DNA of 64,000 bases from positions 2,523,497 to 2,587,496 of the forward strand of contig CM043964.1 of assembly GCA_014529385.2 (NCBI GenBank). The letters run 5' to 3'. The translations under genes and the position numbers were made by a program. The notes under the pieces were generated by a model. It made no database searches. It was not told where the DNA came from and saw only the letters and a list, made by a program, of their open reading frames with translations. This stretch comes from Adiantum capillus-veneris (lineage: Eukaryota; Streptophyta; Polypodiopsida; Polypodiales; Pteridaceae). Shown piece after piece: positions 34,386 to 46,004 of this stretch. Numbering within the stretch: position 1 is the first letter of the stretch; each line of letters starts with the position of its first letter.

Positions 34386-35787
34386 TTCCCCTAAAGGACT
34401 TTAACTTTTCCGTCTCGGCAATTTGTTTTCCCCAAGTTTTTGTGGTCAGAATTGATCCAAACTGATTGATACTTGGTCAATTGTTTAATCTTGTCAGTTG
34501 GACAACTTCTGTTTCATCAAGTGAGAATTTTGTTGCAGTTATGCTGAAAAAGACATTATACGCGTATGATGTCTTTTTTCACAGATTTGAACTATTTTGG
34601 TTATGCTCACTCTCAATAGCCCCCTTATGCTCTTTCCACTCACAAAATTCAGTTTGAACTCTGTTTGAGCAAGTTATGGCTAATTTAGGCTTTTCTTGGC
34701 AATTTTCCGCTTTTGGCTTGTTTTGGGTCAATTGTGATCCAAATGGGATGAAACTTGAAATATAACCTCTAGACAGCTATTACAATGGATCTGTGTTGGC
34801 AAAGTATCAAAATATGTCCAAAATTAGGTCAAAGACATCATACGCGTATGATGTCTTTTTCATCAATTTGGGTCAAGACTTGATATTTATGCTTTCTACA
34901 GTGTTTGTAACAATTTTGTCAGGTCAGATATCAAAAATAAGCAGTGGATGTGCCAAAAGACATTATATGCGTATGATGTCTTTTTTCACAGATTTTGACT
35001 ATTCTTGGTTTTAGGCCTTCTCCAATGTTTATAATTGAGTTTCAAGTGTTTTTGTCAGGTTTGAATGTAAAAACAAGATCTGAATCCAAAATTTCCTATT
35101 CTTTGCGTTTCTTGGACTCCGACTTGTCTTTTTGGGTTTCTTTGAGTGTTAATGCTCTTGTTTTAAGTTGAAATTAGGGTATAACTCCCCTTTTGAACAC
35201 TCTGGTAAAGTCAAAATTTCTGTTTTGGTCTCTGTTTGGTCATTTAGACATCATACGCGTATGATGTCTAAAGTTGCAAATTTCCAGTTTTTTGGCACAG
35301 AATCCTTCCTAAAGCTTTCTCAAGTGCTCAGCAACTCCCAGATACACAGAAAATTTCTCTGACTTTTGTTTATTGCAAGTTTCACTACTAACTCGACGGT
35401 TTAGTAATCTAACATGCAATCAACCATATCAAGCAAATACTCTAATGATTACTAGCTCTAGATCAGGATCGAATGAAGTCCTACCTAAGCTATTCCTAGT
35501 CATAAAATGGGTTTGGGAGTTGTGATTTTAAAGAGATCCACTGCCACTCACGGACTAGCAAATTCTTCTTCTATCAACAACTACTCAACACCAACAAAAC
35601 AACAAACAAATCTAAGCTAAACTAAAATTACTGTCAACACGGAAGACCCAGGAATACCCCACTTCCTAGTATCTCTCGAGATCTTCGGAGTCCACCACTC
35701 CTAGATCTTTTCTAACTAAAGTATACAAAGTAGTTTATACGACTCACCTCGTAGGATTAGTCTAAGGTCACCTACTTAGGGCTCTCG
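34386..35787 (-). other. Gypsy-2 leader, non-coding
   Basis: About 1.4 kb lies between the primer-binding site and gag, with no supported ORF. The half nearer gag carries the palindrome array at 34551-35269. Parts (AAACCCAAAAAGAC, ACGCAAAG) recur in the spacer before the 3' ORF, so leader and spacer seem to share an origin. Confidence 0.65.
34551..35269 (-). repeat. Array of four 24-bp palindromes in the Gypsy-2 leader
   Basis: Copies start at 34551, 34833, 34958 and 35246. Those at 34833 and 35246 are perfect (half-site AGACATCATACG). Those at 34551 and 34958 have one or two changes in the left half as written on the plus strand (ATTATACG, ATTATATG). In element order the gaps are 288, 125 and 282 bp, nearly the same as the last three gaps of the 3' array (285, 134, 283). 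Confidence 0.9.
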
Positions 35788-35805
35788 TCCCCGGCAACGG
35801 CGCCA
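35788..35805 (-). other. Primer-binding site of Gypsy-2
   Basis: On the minus strand TGGCGCCGTTGCCGGGGA lies 2 bp inside the 5' LTR. This is the well-known primer-binding site of plant Ty3/Gypsy elements of the Tat/Ogre/Athila type. I do not assign the tRNA with certainty. Confidence 0.88.
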
Positions 35806-35807
35806 AA

Positions 35808-36747
35808 TGTTAAGGCGGTTACGCCGCTAGCGGAAGCTAAATAGCGAGAATTCAACCAACAACAGAATTTTTCAGACGAGGACGGAGCTTGACCCGCAGG
35901 CGCATGGAAACAACTAGGTGGGTGTCAAATCACCTACTCGACCTTCTAATGACAATCACTACTAAGGAAATCAAATCTAAGTTCTAAAATACGCAAATGA
36001 CTGAAATCCGTACTACGAACGAATGCTATACGAAACAGGATCTAGAATCATTGAATCGATCTCAAACTCAAGGGGAAGTCTATGCACTAGGTAAGAGCAA
36101 CACCCTAAAGACTTGAACTCCAAAATCAACCTATAACCACTCCGTGCGGTAAACGCGTATGAAGACAGGCCGAAAAATACATGTGACTGAAACTTGACCC
36201 CGATGGTACTAATGTGTAGCTCTACTCGTTGTGGTTCTATAGATATGCTGCACGCTCCATTCCGACACACGAGTTGGAAGAAAACTCACACCGAAGCTCG
36301 TAGGAACTTACCACACATAGAAGCCGATAGCGCGCACTCTTGGTATCTGTGCGTAGCTCTCGCCGTTGCTAACACAATGGCGGTGTCGCTTCCCCAATGG
36401 CGGCTCCGTAGCTCGCGTAGCATGTAGATAAGACTCTCTCACTCTCACTCTCTCTCAGGCACAGTCACGGCGCTCAAAAACTCACTTTGATTAATAAAAC
36501 TGAATCCCCTTAGGTTACAAAACTTTGGCTTATATACCTCAGCCTTGGAGGTGAGAACATCTCTAACTAATTACATCGGCAAGTGAAATTACTTCGGAAT
36601 TACAAGCTGGAAACTCAATTGAGTCCCGTTACTTAATGAATGGCTCAATTCAAAATTAATGTCGAAAAGACATTTATTACAATCAATGGTTACAAAAAAT
36701 GATGAGTGTGAGCAAAAATGTGGGTGTGATCCTCTGCTGGCTCAACA
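35808..36747 (-). repeat. 5' LTR of Gypsy-2 (940 bp)
   Basis: On the minus strand it starts TGTTGAGCC and ends CCTTAACA. TSD ATTGT follows on the plus side at 36748-36752. The TATA-like TATATAA lies at 36530-36536 (minus), so R probably begins near 36500. Confidence 0.93.
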
Positions 36748-36752
36748 ATTGT

Positions 36753-39285
36753 CTGTATGGTAAGCAAACACAGCAGCCACATAAGCATAGAAGCAGTAGA
36801 AGAGATACACAGTTGGCACTTGTTCATAGTGATTTGTGTGGACCTATGCCTAACCTATCTCTAGGGGGAGCTTCTTATTTTATGACCTTTATAGATGATT
36901 ACTCGAGGAAAGTATGGGTTTACTTTCTCAAGCACAAGGATGAAGCGTTTAGTGTTTTCAAAACGTTTGTGACACTTGTGGAGAATTAGAGTGGCAAGAA
37001 GCTTAAATGCTTACACACTGACAATGGTGGAGAGTATGTTTCAAAGGCCTTTTAGGACTTTTGTGAGCAAAAGGTATAAAACGTGAACTTACTGCTCCTT
37101 ACAATCCTCCTCAAAATGGTGTTGCTGAGAGGATGAATAGGACCATACAAGAGAAGGTCAGAAGTATGTTGTCTAATGCACAGCTGCCAAATGGGTTTTG
37201 GGCTGAAGCTGTATCAACAACTGTTCATCTCATAAATAGATCTCCTAGCAAGGTTTTGCAGAAGGATTCAGTGGCAAAGATGGTATGGTCAGGCAAAATT
37301 CCGTCATACAAGCATCTCAGAGTTTTTGGCTATGAGGCATATACTCATGTTCCAATGGAATTTAGGAACAAACTTGAGCCAAAGAGTAGAAAGTGCATCT
37401 TTCTAGGCTATGGTAATTCTGGTGAGATGGGGTACAGACTTTGGGATCCCGAATCTAGAAAGGTTATCCGCAGCAATGATGTTCACTTTAATGAAGCCAA
37501 ATATCATTCTAAACCAGAGAGGGTTGAGGAGATTAGAAGAGTTTTCCAAGAAGATGGACCTGCACGTGCAAGACAAAATTTCAGGGCTCAAGAGGAGCAA
37601 AGACAGGATAGACTGGAACCACAGGTTGTGGCTGAGCCTGAGCCACCTATTGCGCATAGATCTGGACATATCGCGCAACCTCCTGACAGGTTTGTTCCAT
37701 CTATGAACTATGTCATGTTGACTGATTGCAATGAGCCTTCATGTTACAAGGAAGCAGTGCAAATGAAGGACTTCAGGAATTGGCAATTGCCATGCAGTCA
37801 GAGATGACAGCTCTGCATAAAAACTAGACATGGAAGCTAGTTAAATTACCACAGGGAAAAAAGGCTCTACCTTGTAAATGGGTTTACAGGTATAAGATCA
37901 CCGCTCATGATAGTCAGCCAAAGTACAAAGCAAGGCTTGTTTCCAAGGGCTTTAAGCAAGAACAAGGCATTGACTTTGATGAAGTCTTCTCTCCGGTGGT
38001 CAAGATGACTACATTGAGATGCTTTCTTGAATTGGTTGCCATATTAGATTTGGTGTTGCACCAAATGGATGTCAAGACAGCGTTCTTGCATGGTGATTTA
38101 GATGTGGAAATTTACATGCAGCAGCCAGAAGGGTTTGTTGAGAAAGGCAAGGAAGATTGGGTATGCTAGTTGTTAAAGAGTCTTTATGGCTTAAAACAAT
38201 CACCGAGGGCATGGTATCATAAATTACACAAGTTTATGCTTTCTCAAGGCTACAAACGTAGTGAGTTTGATCACTGTCTATATACAAAGAAGGCTAAGGA
38301 TGGCAGTTGGCTGATCCTTATTTTGTATGTGGATGACATGTTGATTGCTGGCAAGCACTTGGAAGAAATTTCAGCTTTGAAGTCAAAGATGGAAAAATCG
38401 TTTGACATGAATGACATGGGTGAGGCAAGTCATATACTTGGTATGCGCATTGAGAGAGACAGATCAAAGAAGTTGATTTGGTTATCTCAAACAGAGTACA
38501 TTGACAAGGTTTTGCAACGTTTCAATATGGAGAAGGGAAAGGCATTGAGTGTTCCATTGCCACCATATGTGAAACATAGCAAACAAGATTGTCCTGTGTC
38601 TGAGGAAGAACAGGATGAAATGGATAAGATTCCATATGCGTCTGCAGTGGGTAGTTTGATGTATGCAATGATTGCTACTCGCCCAGACATTGCATTTGCA
38701 GTGGGAGTAGTAAGTCGATACATGTCAAACCCAGGCAAAAAACATTGGGAGGCAGTGAAAGGAATATTGAGATACCTGAAAGCTACAAAGAGTATGCGCA
38801 TATGCTATGGGAGTCAGGAGCTAAGTGTAAAGGGTTTTACAAACTCAAATTATGCAGGTGACTTAGACAACCGAAGGTCTACGTCAGGGTATGTCTTTAC
38901 ATTGGCTGGTGGAGCAATATCATGGCGTTCTAGATTACAAGATTGTGTTACTCAGTCTACTACAGAGGCTGAATATGTTACAGCATCAGAGGCATGCAAA
39001 GAATCAATTTGGCTTAATCGACTAGTAACAGATTTGGGAATCAAAGAAGAGATGCCTGTGTTGTATTGTGATAGTCATAGTGCTATACAATTGGCTCGCA
39101 ATCCAGTTTATCACTCAAAAACAAAGCATGTGGATGTGAAGTATCATTTCATCAGGGAAATGCTCGAGGATAAGCAACTTCAGCTTGTCAAAGTTCACAC
39201 CACAGAAAATCTTGCTGATCTACTTACAAAAGGACTTCCCTCAGAGAGCTTTGCGCATTTTCACAAGCAGTTAGGTGTAGGGTAG
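36753..39285 (+). pseudogene. Copia-A pol: integrase, reverse transcriptase, RNase H
   Basis: This continues the frame cut at 15475. Integrase blocks are visible: LVHSDLCGP, FIDDYSRKVWVYF, HTDNGGEY and, after a frameshift near 37060-37080, NGVAERMNR. RT follows with KWVYRYKI, QMDVKTAFLHGDL, LKSLYGLKQSPRAW and the active site YVDDM (38327-38340). RNase H shows GDLDNRRSTSGYVF and STTEAEYV, ending in DLLTKGLPS. Stops interrupt it near 36989, 37055, 37805, 37826 and 38167. The last 1.1 kb (38170-39285) is open. Not functional. Confidence 0.88.
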
Positions 39286-39363
39286 TACATCACTTCTCTA
39301 CATCTCTTGTATATTAGCTTGTATAGTAGCTTCTCTCATACTTAAAGTATCACATTGGACTTT

Positions 39364-39373
39364 AAGTGGGAGG
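39364..39373 (+). other. Polypurine tract of Copia-A
   Basis: AAGTGGGAGG followed by one T abuts the 3' LTR. Its form and place match plant Copia polypurine tracts. Confidence 0.75.
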
Positions 39374-39374
39374 T

Positions 39375-39566
39375 TGTTGGGGTATAAAGCCCAATGTGGT
39401 CGCCTAGGTAAGTGGGCAGGCCGCCATGTATGTACACATATTCTTTTGTTAAAACCTAATAAGAACTCACTATGCTCTACACATTACAGTAGAGCGAGTT
39501 CACCATATCGTCGTGCTCTTCTTCTCGCACTCTCTCTCGCGTCGCACTTCCGCTTGTACGCCTTCA
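39375..39566 (+). repeat. 3' LTR of Copia-A (192 bp)
   Basis: It pairs with 12798-12989, starting TGTTGGGG and ending CCTTCA. It is followed by the TSD copy CACCC and then by LINE sequence that continues the piece ending at 12797. Confidence 0.92.
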
Positions 39567-39571
39567 CACCC

Positions 39572-40926
39572 CTCCAGATTGATTCGTTGGTCCCTCTTGA
39601 GAGGCCAACGGACAAGGGTAGCTTCTGATTCATCAGACAGTGAACCTGGAATCTCAACAACACAAGACCTCCAAACAACCACAAAGAGAGATGGGGGCCA
39701 AACAAATAGTGTACCTAAAGAAATCAACTTCTGCAATGAGCCCCAAGAGCATGATAATTTATAGCTAAATAAATTATCCCAAGTCTCCTTTGAATTGAAT
39801 GGATATTCGTATGACCCAAGTAGAAGAAGAAACTCTATCCTTACCAGGAGGTAAACCCAAAAGGAAGAAAGAGAAAATTGCAAACCCTAACACAGGGCAT
39901 CAGTCTCTTTTGTTAAGGCTTCCAAAGCATCTAAAAATTGAGTTAACCTACAATTGGTTTTTCTTTGAAATGAAAAGGGTTAAAAGACCTTGTCAGAGTT
40001 GTGTTCATTAAGAAAAGGATTTTTGACCTAAACCTGCAAGTTGATTTCATTTGTTTGCATGAGTTAAATGTTAAAGGTTTCTCTGTGGATTCTAACCTTC
40101 AAAAATTTAGTAGTAACCATAAGTGGTTTTCTTCTAATCACTTTGTAGGTAAAGGAGGAGTTGTTATTGGAGTTAATCTCAAACATGAGCAACTCATCAC
40201 TGAAGTAAAGGCAAAAGGGGCATTGGATTGATATCACACTAAAGGAACCCTTCAATTACATAGTGGTCAATCTATATGCTTCAAAATCTATATCTGAGAG
40301 GGCGTCTTCTTAGACAGAACCTAATTCTCTCAATGCTCCTCTTCTGATTATAGAGGACTTAATATGGTAATTCTTTAAATGACATATATAAAGACATGGG
40401 TCAAGTCATTCAAGGCAGTGAAAAGATAAGTTAAAAAGAGTTGACAGACAGACACACTCTAGTTGACACCTGCAAAAACACTTGTTTCACCTAGGAAAAC
40501 AACTAGTAGGGAAATTGTTACATAGCAGCCAGACTTGATAGGATGTATATGAAACTTGATCTTTTGTAGGCACAGTTGTGGTGAGCTGTAAAATTGATTA
40601 TCCTATTTTTCTATCTAATCACAAACCTCTGTTGTTTGAGCTTCATAAAGATGAGCATTCCTTCAAAGCAGGCTGGACTCATTTAGACAGTCCTTTGTTT
40701 GAACTTACATCAGTTAAAGCTAAGGTTAAGGCAATTTTTGAAAGTGCTTTAACAATGCATTAACTTCTTGGGATGTAGCCATAAAGGACACTCAAAAGGC
40801 TTTAACTCTTTTCAAAAATAAAGAAAATGAAATTAGATCTAACAAAAGCATTATGATCAACAAGAAAAATTCTTGAATCAAATTCTCTAATATTGTCATT
40901 CCTTGAGCTCAACAATTTGAAAATAC
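39572..40926 (+). pseudogene. LINE ORF1 end and ORF2 endonuclease remnant
   Basis: Around 39960-40230 the broken frames spell the start of an APE-type endonuclease: a GLxDxVR-like opening, LQVDFICLHELNV, then WFSSNHFVGKGGVVIGV. These correspond to the DxLxLQE and GGV-type segments of plant LINE ORF2. Further pieces of the domain (HKPLLFELH near 40620-40650) follow. There are many stops. The remnant is cut at 40926 by Copia-C. Confidence 0.65.
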
Positions 40927-41656
40927 TGGTAGGAAATAGGATGTAGCTAGATCGATATTTGAGTAGCTTACTTAATGGAGAGAGACAAATTTTCACAACA
41001 CGAGAAATTATAAGGTAGAGAGAGAGAGAGAGAGAGAGAGAGCACACACGATATATGTGGTTCACCCAATGTGGGCTACATCCACGGGAAAGCAGCCACT
41101 CAATGGCTTTAGTACTTCAAATAAGAAGTAGGTTACAAAGGGATTATACCCTTAATAGAGCTCTTGCCTTGCTTCACTTTCACCACCTCACACCCACCTT
41201 GTTGCATCAACTTCACACTCCAAAATGTGTGTAGAAATGGCCTCCTTTTATAGGCCAAAAGGGCTGCCCTCTCTCATGAGAGGCAGCCGTGTGTAGCCAC
41301 CCTTGTGTAGACGAGTCCAAATGGACTCTCCAATCCGCCCATGTGTGGCCACCCTTGAGAAGACAATTTCTCCTTTGAAATCGTCCACCAGCCATTGATT
41401 TCCAACCACCGGCCACCGGCCATTGACTATCGGTCACCGGTCAACCGGCCAAAAGACCGACCGTTTTTTGACCACTTTTCGACCGTCATCCGGCCATAAT
41501 ATTCCGGCGAAAAGGAATGTCTGTCAATGAAACTTTTGGTTTTTGGAGAGTGATTTTTCTTCACATACAATGGCTTCTCCTCATAACGGGGGCCTTACAA
41601 ATGTGCATTTTTAATACACAAAATTACAAGGGGTAAATCAGGCTCCATACTTAACA
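40927..41656 (-). repeat. 3' LTR of Copia-C (730 bp)
   Basis: On the minus strand it starts TGTTAAGTATGG and ends CCTATTTCCTACCA. An (AG)n run lies at 41016-41042. A purine-rich stretch with CTCCAAGTGGAAGAT abuts it on the internal side and serves as polypurine tract. Confidence 0.82.
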
Positions 41657-41716
41657 ATCTTCCACTTGGAGACTGATCTCCAAACCAAACCTGTGACTAC
41701 TTTCCATCCTGGGTTT

Positions 41717-44700
41717 TTATCCTTGAATGCCAATTGAAGATGAGCAGAATCTCAACTTCTCCTTGTTAACCACCTTTGTAAACATGTCCGCAGGATTTTC
41801 ACTTGTATGCACCTTTCCTAGCTTTAGTTGTCCCTCTTCCAAAAGAGTGCGTATGAAGTGATATATCACCTCGATGTGCTTTGTCCTTGAATGAAAGGCT
41901 AAGTTCTTCGCAACAAGATGGATAGCGCTTTGGCTATCACTTTACAAGACACAATTGTCTTGTTTGAATCCAAGCTGTTCTAAGAATCTGTGAAGCCACA
42001 CAATTTCTTTGCTTGCTCTGTCATTGCTATATACTCTGCTTCCATGGTAGAAAATGAGACCACTTTCTGCAGCTTTGAAGTCGAGCTTACTATTGTGCCT
42101 CTAATTGTGAAGACATAGATAGTAGTGCTCCTTCGATTATCTTTGTCATCTTCCATATCTACATCAGCATACCCTTGAAGAAAAATATTAGTTCCTTTTG
42201 TTGTTGTCCCTTTCAGATACCTAAGTATCCACTTCACAGCTTGCCAGTGCTCTTTACCTGGGTTTTCCATGAACCTACTTACAACTCCCACTGCATGCGC
42301 AATGGCTGGCCTTGTCTAGACCATAGCATATATAAGATAACCCACCGTTGTAGCATATGGAACTTTAGACATATAGGCTGTCTCCTCTTGTGTCTTTGGA
42401 CACATATCCTTGGTTAGTTTAAAGTGACCAGCCAAAGGTGTAGAGGCCATTTTTGCATTTTGCATTACAAGCCTTTCTAGTACCTTCTTGATGTAATCCT
42501 CTTGAGATAGCTTTATTGTCTTCTTTGTCTTGTCCCTTGATATCTTCATACCAAGTATCCTCTTTGTAGCACCTAAATCTTTCATTGAAAAAGATTTAGA
42601 CAGCTCTTCTTTTAGGTCCTTGATCTCCTTCATGTTAGCACTTGCAATGATCATGTCATCAACATACAACATTAGGATGATGAACTTCCCATCTCCCAAA
42701 TTCTTTGTGTAGATGCAATGATCTGATTTGCACCTTCTGAATCCATGATCCAACATCCATCGATCAAACTTCAAGTACCATTGTCTTGATGCTTGATTTA
42801 AACCATACAAGCTCTTCTTTAATTTGCAAATCAATTTCTCCTTACCTTTTACTTCATACCCCTTTGGTTGAAGCATGTAAATTTCCTCCTCTAAGTCACC
42901 ATGAAAGAATGTCGTATATACATTCATTTACTCAAACTTTAAATCATGAGCAGCCACAAGGATTAAGACAAGCTTAATTGAGTTCATTTTTACAACAGGA
43001 GAAAATATTTCATTGAAGTCAATACCTTTCTTTTGAGAAAACCCTTTTACCACAAGCCTAAACTTGTACCTTTTCTTCCCACCTTCTTCTTCCTTTAGCT
43101 TATACACCCATTTGTTCTACAATGTTCGCTTCCCATGTCCATCTCCACTTGCATGCTCTTCATCCATTCTTCTTTGGATTCGTGATGCATAGCTTCTTCG
43201 TATGATTCTAGCTCTCCAAAATCTGAGATCAAAAGATGGGTGAAGGAAGGAACAAACCTTTCTGGAGGTCTACTTGCTCTTGTGGATCTTCAGGGAATAG
43301 GTTGAGGCTCCTCATTTGGTTGACGTTGTTGCACGTTGTCACCATTTGCACTCCTTGAGTCTTCACCGTCCTCAAGCTCCATGTACTCTCATCACCTGTT
43401 TCTTTTGTTTGTTTCCTTTCCAAGTAATCTTTGTACATATTTTGTTCATTGAAAATTACATCCCTACTTCTAAAGATTTTACCATCTTCAGGATTCCATA
43501 GGCGATACCCAAAGTCACCTTCTCTATAACCAATGAAGAAACACTTTTTGGACTTTGCATCTAGCTTTGATCTTAGGCTTCTATATATATGCATGAAAAC
43601 CTCACACCCAAACACTTTGAAAAATGAATAATTCACCGGTTTACATGTCCATGCCTCCTCTGGAACTCCCCCCTCCAATGCCGTTGAGGGGGACCGGTTG
43701 ATGAGATACACAGACGTACTTACTGCTTCCACCCAAAGCTCAAGCGATAAGCCTGCATGTAGCCGCATCGCTCCATGGTTGTTTTGTTCATCCTTTTGAA
43801 AACGCCATTTTGTTGAGGTGTCCTTGGGGTTATCCTTTTCTTCCGAATGGCATTGCTAGCACAAAATCTTTGAAAAGATTGGCTGCAATTTGCCTCCATT
43901 GTCGGATATGAGGCATTTATCCTTGGTACCTACTTCATTCTCCACAAAGGCTTCCACCTTTGAAATTTCAAAAACACATCAGATTTATTCTTCATGACAT
44001 AAACCCATGTTTTTCTAGTTGCATCGTCTATGAATGTTACATAGTACAATGAGCCACCAAGGGATGGTGTACTTGCAGGACCCCAAACATCAGATTGAAC
44101 CAATTCAAGGTTTTTATTTTTTCTTTCATTTCTCGCTTTTTGGAATTTTACACTTTTGTTTACCATAAACACAATCTTCACAGAACTCTAAGTCCACTTC
44201 TTCAAACCTGGTAGAAGCTTCTTTGTTTGAAGGATTTGCATTTCTTTGACACTCATATGCCCAAGCCGGTAGTGCCACACCGCACTGTCAACTTTTGTAG
44301 TTGTTGCACAAGCTGAAGATTGCTAGCTGACAACACACAAGTAAAGTGTACCAGCTTTTTCTCCTTGGCAACCACCAAAGATCCCTTTGAGATCTTCCAC
44401 CGTTTGTTTCCAGATGCAATGTTGTGCACAGCCTTCATCGTCCAACTGTCCCGTAGTGATTAAATTCTTGCGAAGAGAGGGGACATGCGTAACATCTTTA
44501 AGCTTCCATTTATTTCCATTAGTAGTTTTAACACAAACTGTACCTTTGCCGACAATTTCACAAGTTTCATCATCTCCCAAGTATACATACCCAAAATTAC
44601 CTGTGGTGTAATCTTGGAAATGTTGATTGTGTGGTGTCGCATGGAATGAAGCCCCGGAATCCGTTGTCCACGAATAAGACACATTGTCTAATGAGAGAAT

Positions 44701-45540
44701 TAGAGCATCTTGCTCTACTTTACCTACCAGTACATTGGCCTTCAATGTTGGCTTGTTGTCTTGAGACTCCGACTCCTTCTTCTTCGACCAGCAATCCTTC
44801 TTGACGTGGCCCTTCTTGCCGCAGTTCCAAAATTCAAGAACTGACTTTGTGCGTGACTTGCTCCGCCTTGAGCGATCACGACCCTTTTGGTTTTGAACCT
44901 CTCCTTAGGCCTTCCTCTTGTTTCCACTGACAGTGCAACACTTGATGATTCACCTGTTCTTCTCCTTTGCATTTCCTTGCTTAGGAGAACACCCATAATA
45001 TCATCAAACTTAAGAGTATTTGTGCCAGAGATAGAATCACTTACAGCCATCACAAGGCTGTCCCAACTATCCGCCGGTAGAAACGATAGTATAAGGAGAG
45101 CTTGCACTTCGTCATCGAAATTTATTCACCGATCGAAGTTGACTTATGTTGGTGTTAAAGTCATTTAGGTGTTCTGTAATTGAATCATTCTCTGCCGTCT
45201 TTAGATTGAACAAGCGCTTCATGAGAAATACCTTATTGGATGTCGATGGTTTCTTGTAGAGGCCATCAACTTACTTCATCAAGTCCTCCGTGGTCTTCAT
45301 CTCCAAAACATTGAAGGCCACCGTTGACGCCCATCTTAACCGAATTGTTCCCAGTGCCTTTCGATCAAGGGCAATCCATGCTTCATCTGCCATCATTGCG
45401 GGCTTCTTTGCAAGACCACCTAGTGGCAAATAAAGGTCCTTCTGGTAGAGATAGTCTTCAATCTGCATCTTCCAGTGTTGGTAGTTCTTGTCGTTGAACT
45501 TCTCAATCTTGAGCTTCCCTTCCTCCGCCATTACTCCCAC
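41717..45540 (-). pseudogene. Copia-C gag-pol remnant
   Basis: Broken frames in order: gag (45540-45100; FNDKNYQHWKMQIEDYL), retropepsin (near 44660; TTDSGASFHATP), pre-integrase (near 44270), integrase (44180-43930, VQSDVWGP and FIDDATRKTWVYV; then 43768-43229), RT (42927-42316; KSLYGLNQASRQWY and YVDDM near 42660) and RNase H (42291-41717; NRRSTTIYVF, TKHIEVIYHFIR, ADMFTKV). At least eight stops or shifts are present. It differs clearly from Copia-A and Copia-B and belongs to a separate lineage. Confidence 0.85.
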
Positions 45541-45590
45541 TCAATTCAAGGAATCCTTTCCTGAGATACTTTAGCTACGAGCAAACCTTT

Positions 45591-45601
45591 CTTTGATACC
45601 A
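45591..45601 (-). other. Primer-binding site of Copia-C
   Basis: On the minus strand TGGTATCAAAG lies 2 bp inside the 5' LTR: a tRNA-Met-type site with one change from the usual TGGTATCAGAG. Confidence 0.75.
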
Positions 45602-45603
45602 AT

Positions 45604-45691
45604 CGTTAGAAAATAGGACCTAGCTAAATAGATATTTGAGTAGCTTACTTAATGGAGAGAGACAAATTTTCACACACGAGAGATTATAAGG

Positions 45692-45744
<53 letters not shown>

Positions 45745-46004
45745 CACGATACGTGGTTCACCCAATGTGAGCTACATCCACGGGAAAGCAGCCACTCAAT
45801 GGCTTAGTACTTCAAATAAGAAGTAGATTACAAAAGGATTATACCCTTAATAGAGCTCTCGCCTTGCTTCACTCTCACCACCTCACACCCACCTTGTTGC
45901 ATCAACTTCACACTCCAAAATGTGTGTAGAAATGGCCTCCTTTTATAGGACAAAAGGGTTTCCCTCTCTCATGAGAGGCAACCGTTTGTAGCCACCCTTG
46001 TGTG
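45604..46004 (-). repeat. Truncated 5' LTR of Copia-C
   Basis: It matches about 40927-41308 of the 3' LTR, then similarity stops and LINE sequence begins. About 330 bp of the outer (U3) end are missing. The inner terminus reads CG on the plus strand where TG is expected, one more sign of age. An (AG)n run of about 45 bp lies at 45692-45740. Confidence 0.8.

Larger units (their letters stand above)
15476..36747 (-). mobile_element. Gypsy-2: non-autonomous Ty3/Gypsy-type element, RT core missing, hosts Copia-B
   Basis: Two LTRs of 940-943 bp (5' LTR 35808-36747, 3' LTR 15476-16418) lie on the minus strand, with TSD ATTGT (15471-15475 and 36748-36752). Length is about 15.6 kb without Copia-B. 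Order: LTR, primer-binding site, 1.4 kb leader with four palindromes, gag, retropepsin, integrase C-terminus, second retropepsin, internal polypurine tract, spacer with five palindromes, 1091-codon ORF, polypurine tract, LTR. The LTRs differ at roughly twenty places by eye (about 2%). RT, RNase H and the integrase catalytic core are absent, so enzymes must have come from another element. Confidence 0.93.
12798..39566 (+). mobile_element. Copia-A: Ty1/Copia retrotransposon split by Gypsy-2
   Basis: Two 192-bp LTRs (12798-12989 and 39375-39566) face the same way and are flanked by the 5-bp TSD CACCC (12793-12797 and 39567-39571). A tRNA-iMet-type primer-binding site follows the 5' LTR and a polypurine tract precedes the 3' LTR. 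Gag-protease lies at 14033-15475 and integrase-RT-RNase H at 36753-39285. Gypsy-2 sits between them with TSD ATTGT. Removing Gypsy-2 and one TSD joins the frame exactly (EHC to LYGKQ), giving an element of about 5.5 kb. Many stops make it inactive. Confidence 0.92.
40927..46004 (-). mobile_element. Copia-C: decayed Ty1/Copia element inside the LINE
   Basis: Its 3' LTR (40927-41656) and a truncated 5' LTR (45604-46004) are clearly related: both have the segment with ATATTTGAGTAGCTTACTTA and an (AG)n run. A primer-binding site lies at 45591-45601 (minus). Gag, protease, integrase, RT and RNase H remnants run between them on the minus strand. No TSD is found, because the outer part of the 5' LTR is gone. 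LINE sequence lies on both sides. Confidence 0.88.

Noticed and set aside
40927-46004. A TSD for Copia-C
   Set aside because: The outer end of the 5' LTR is missing, so the flanks are not comparable; AATAC and AATAA nearby are chance-level matches.
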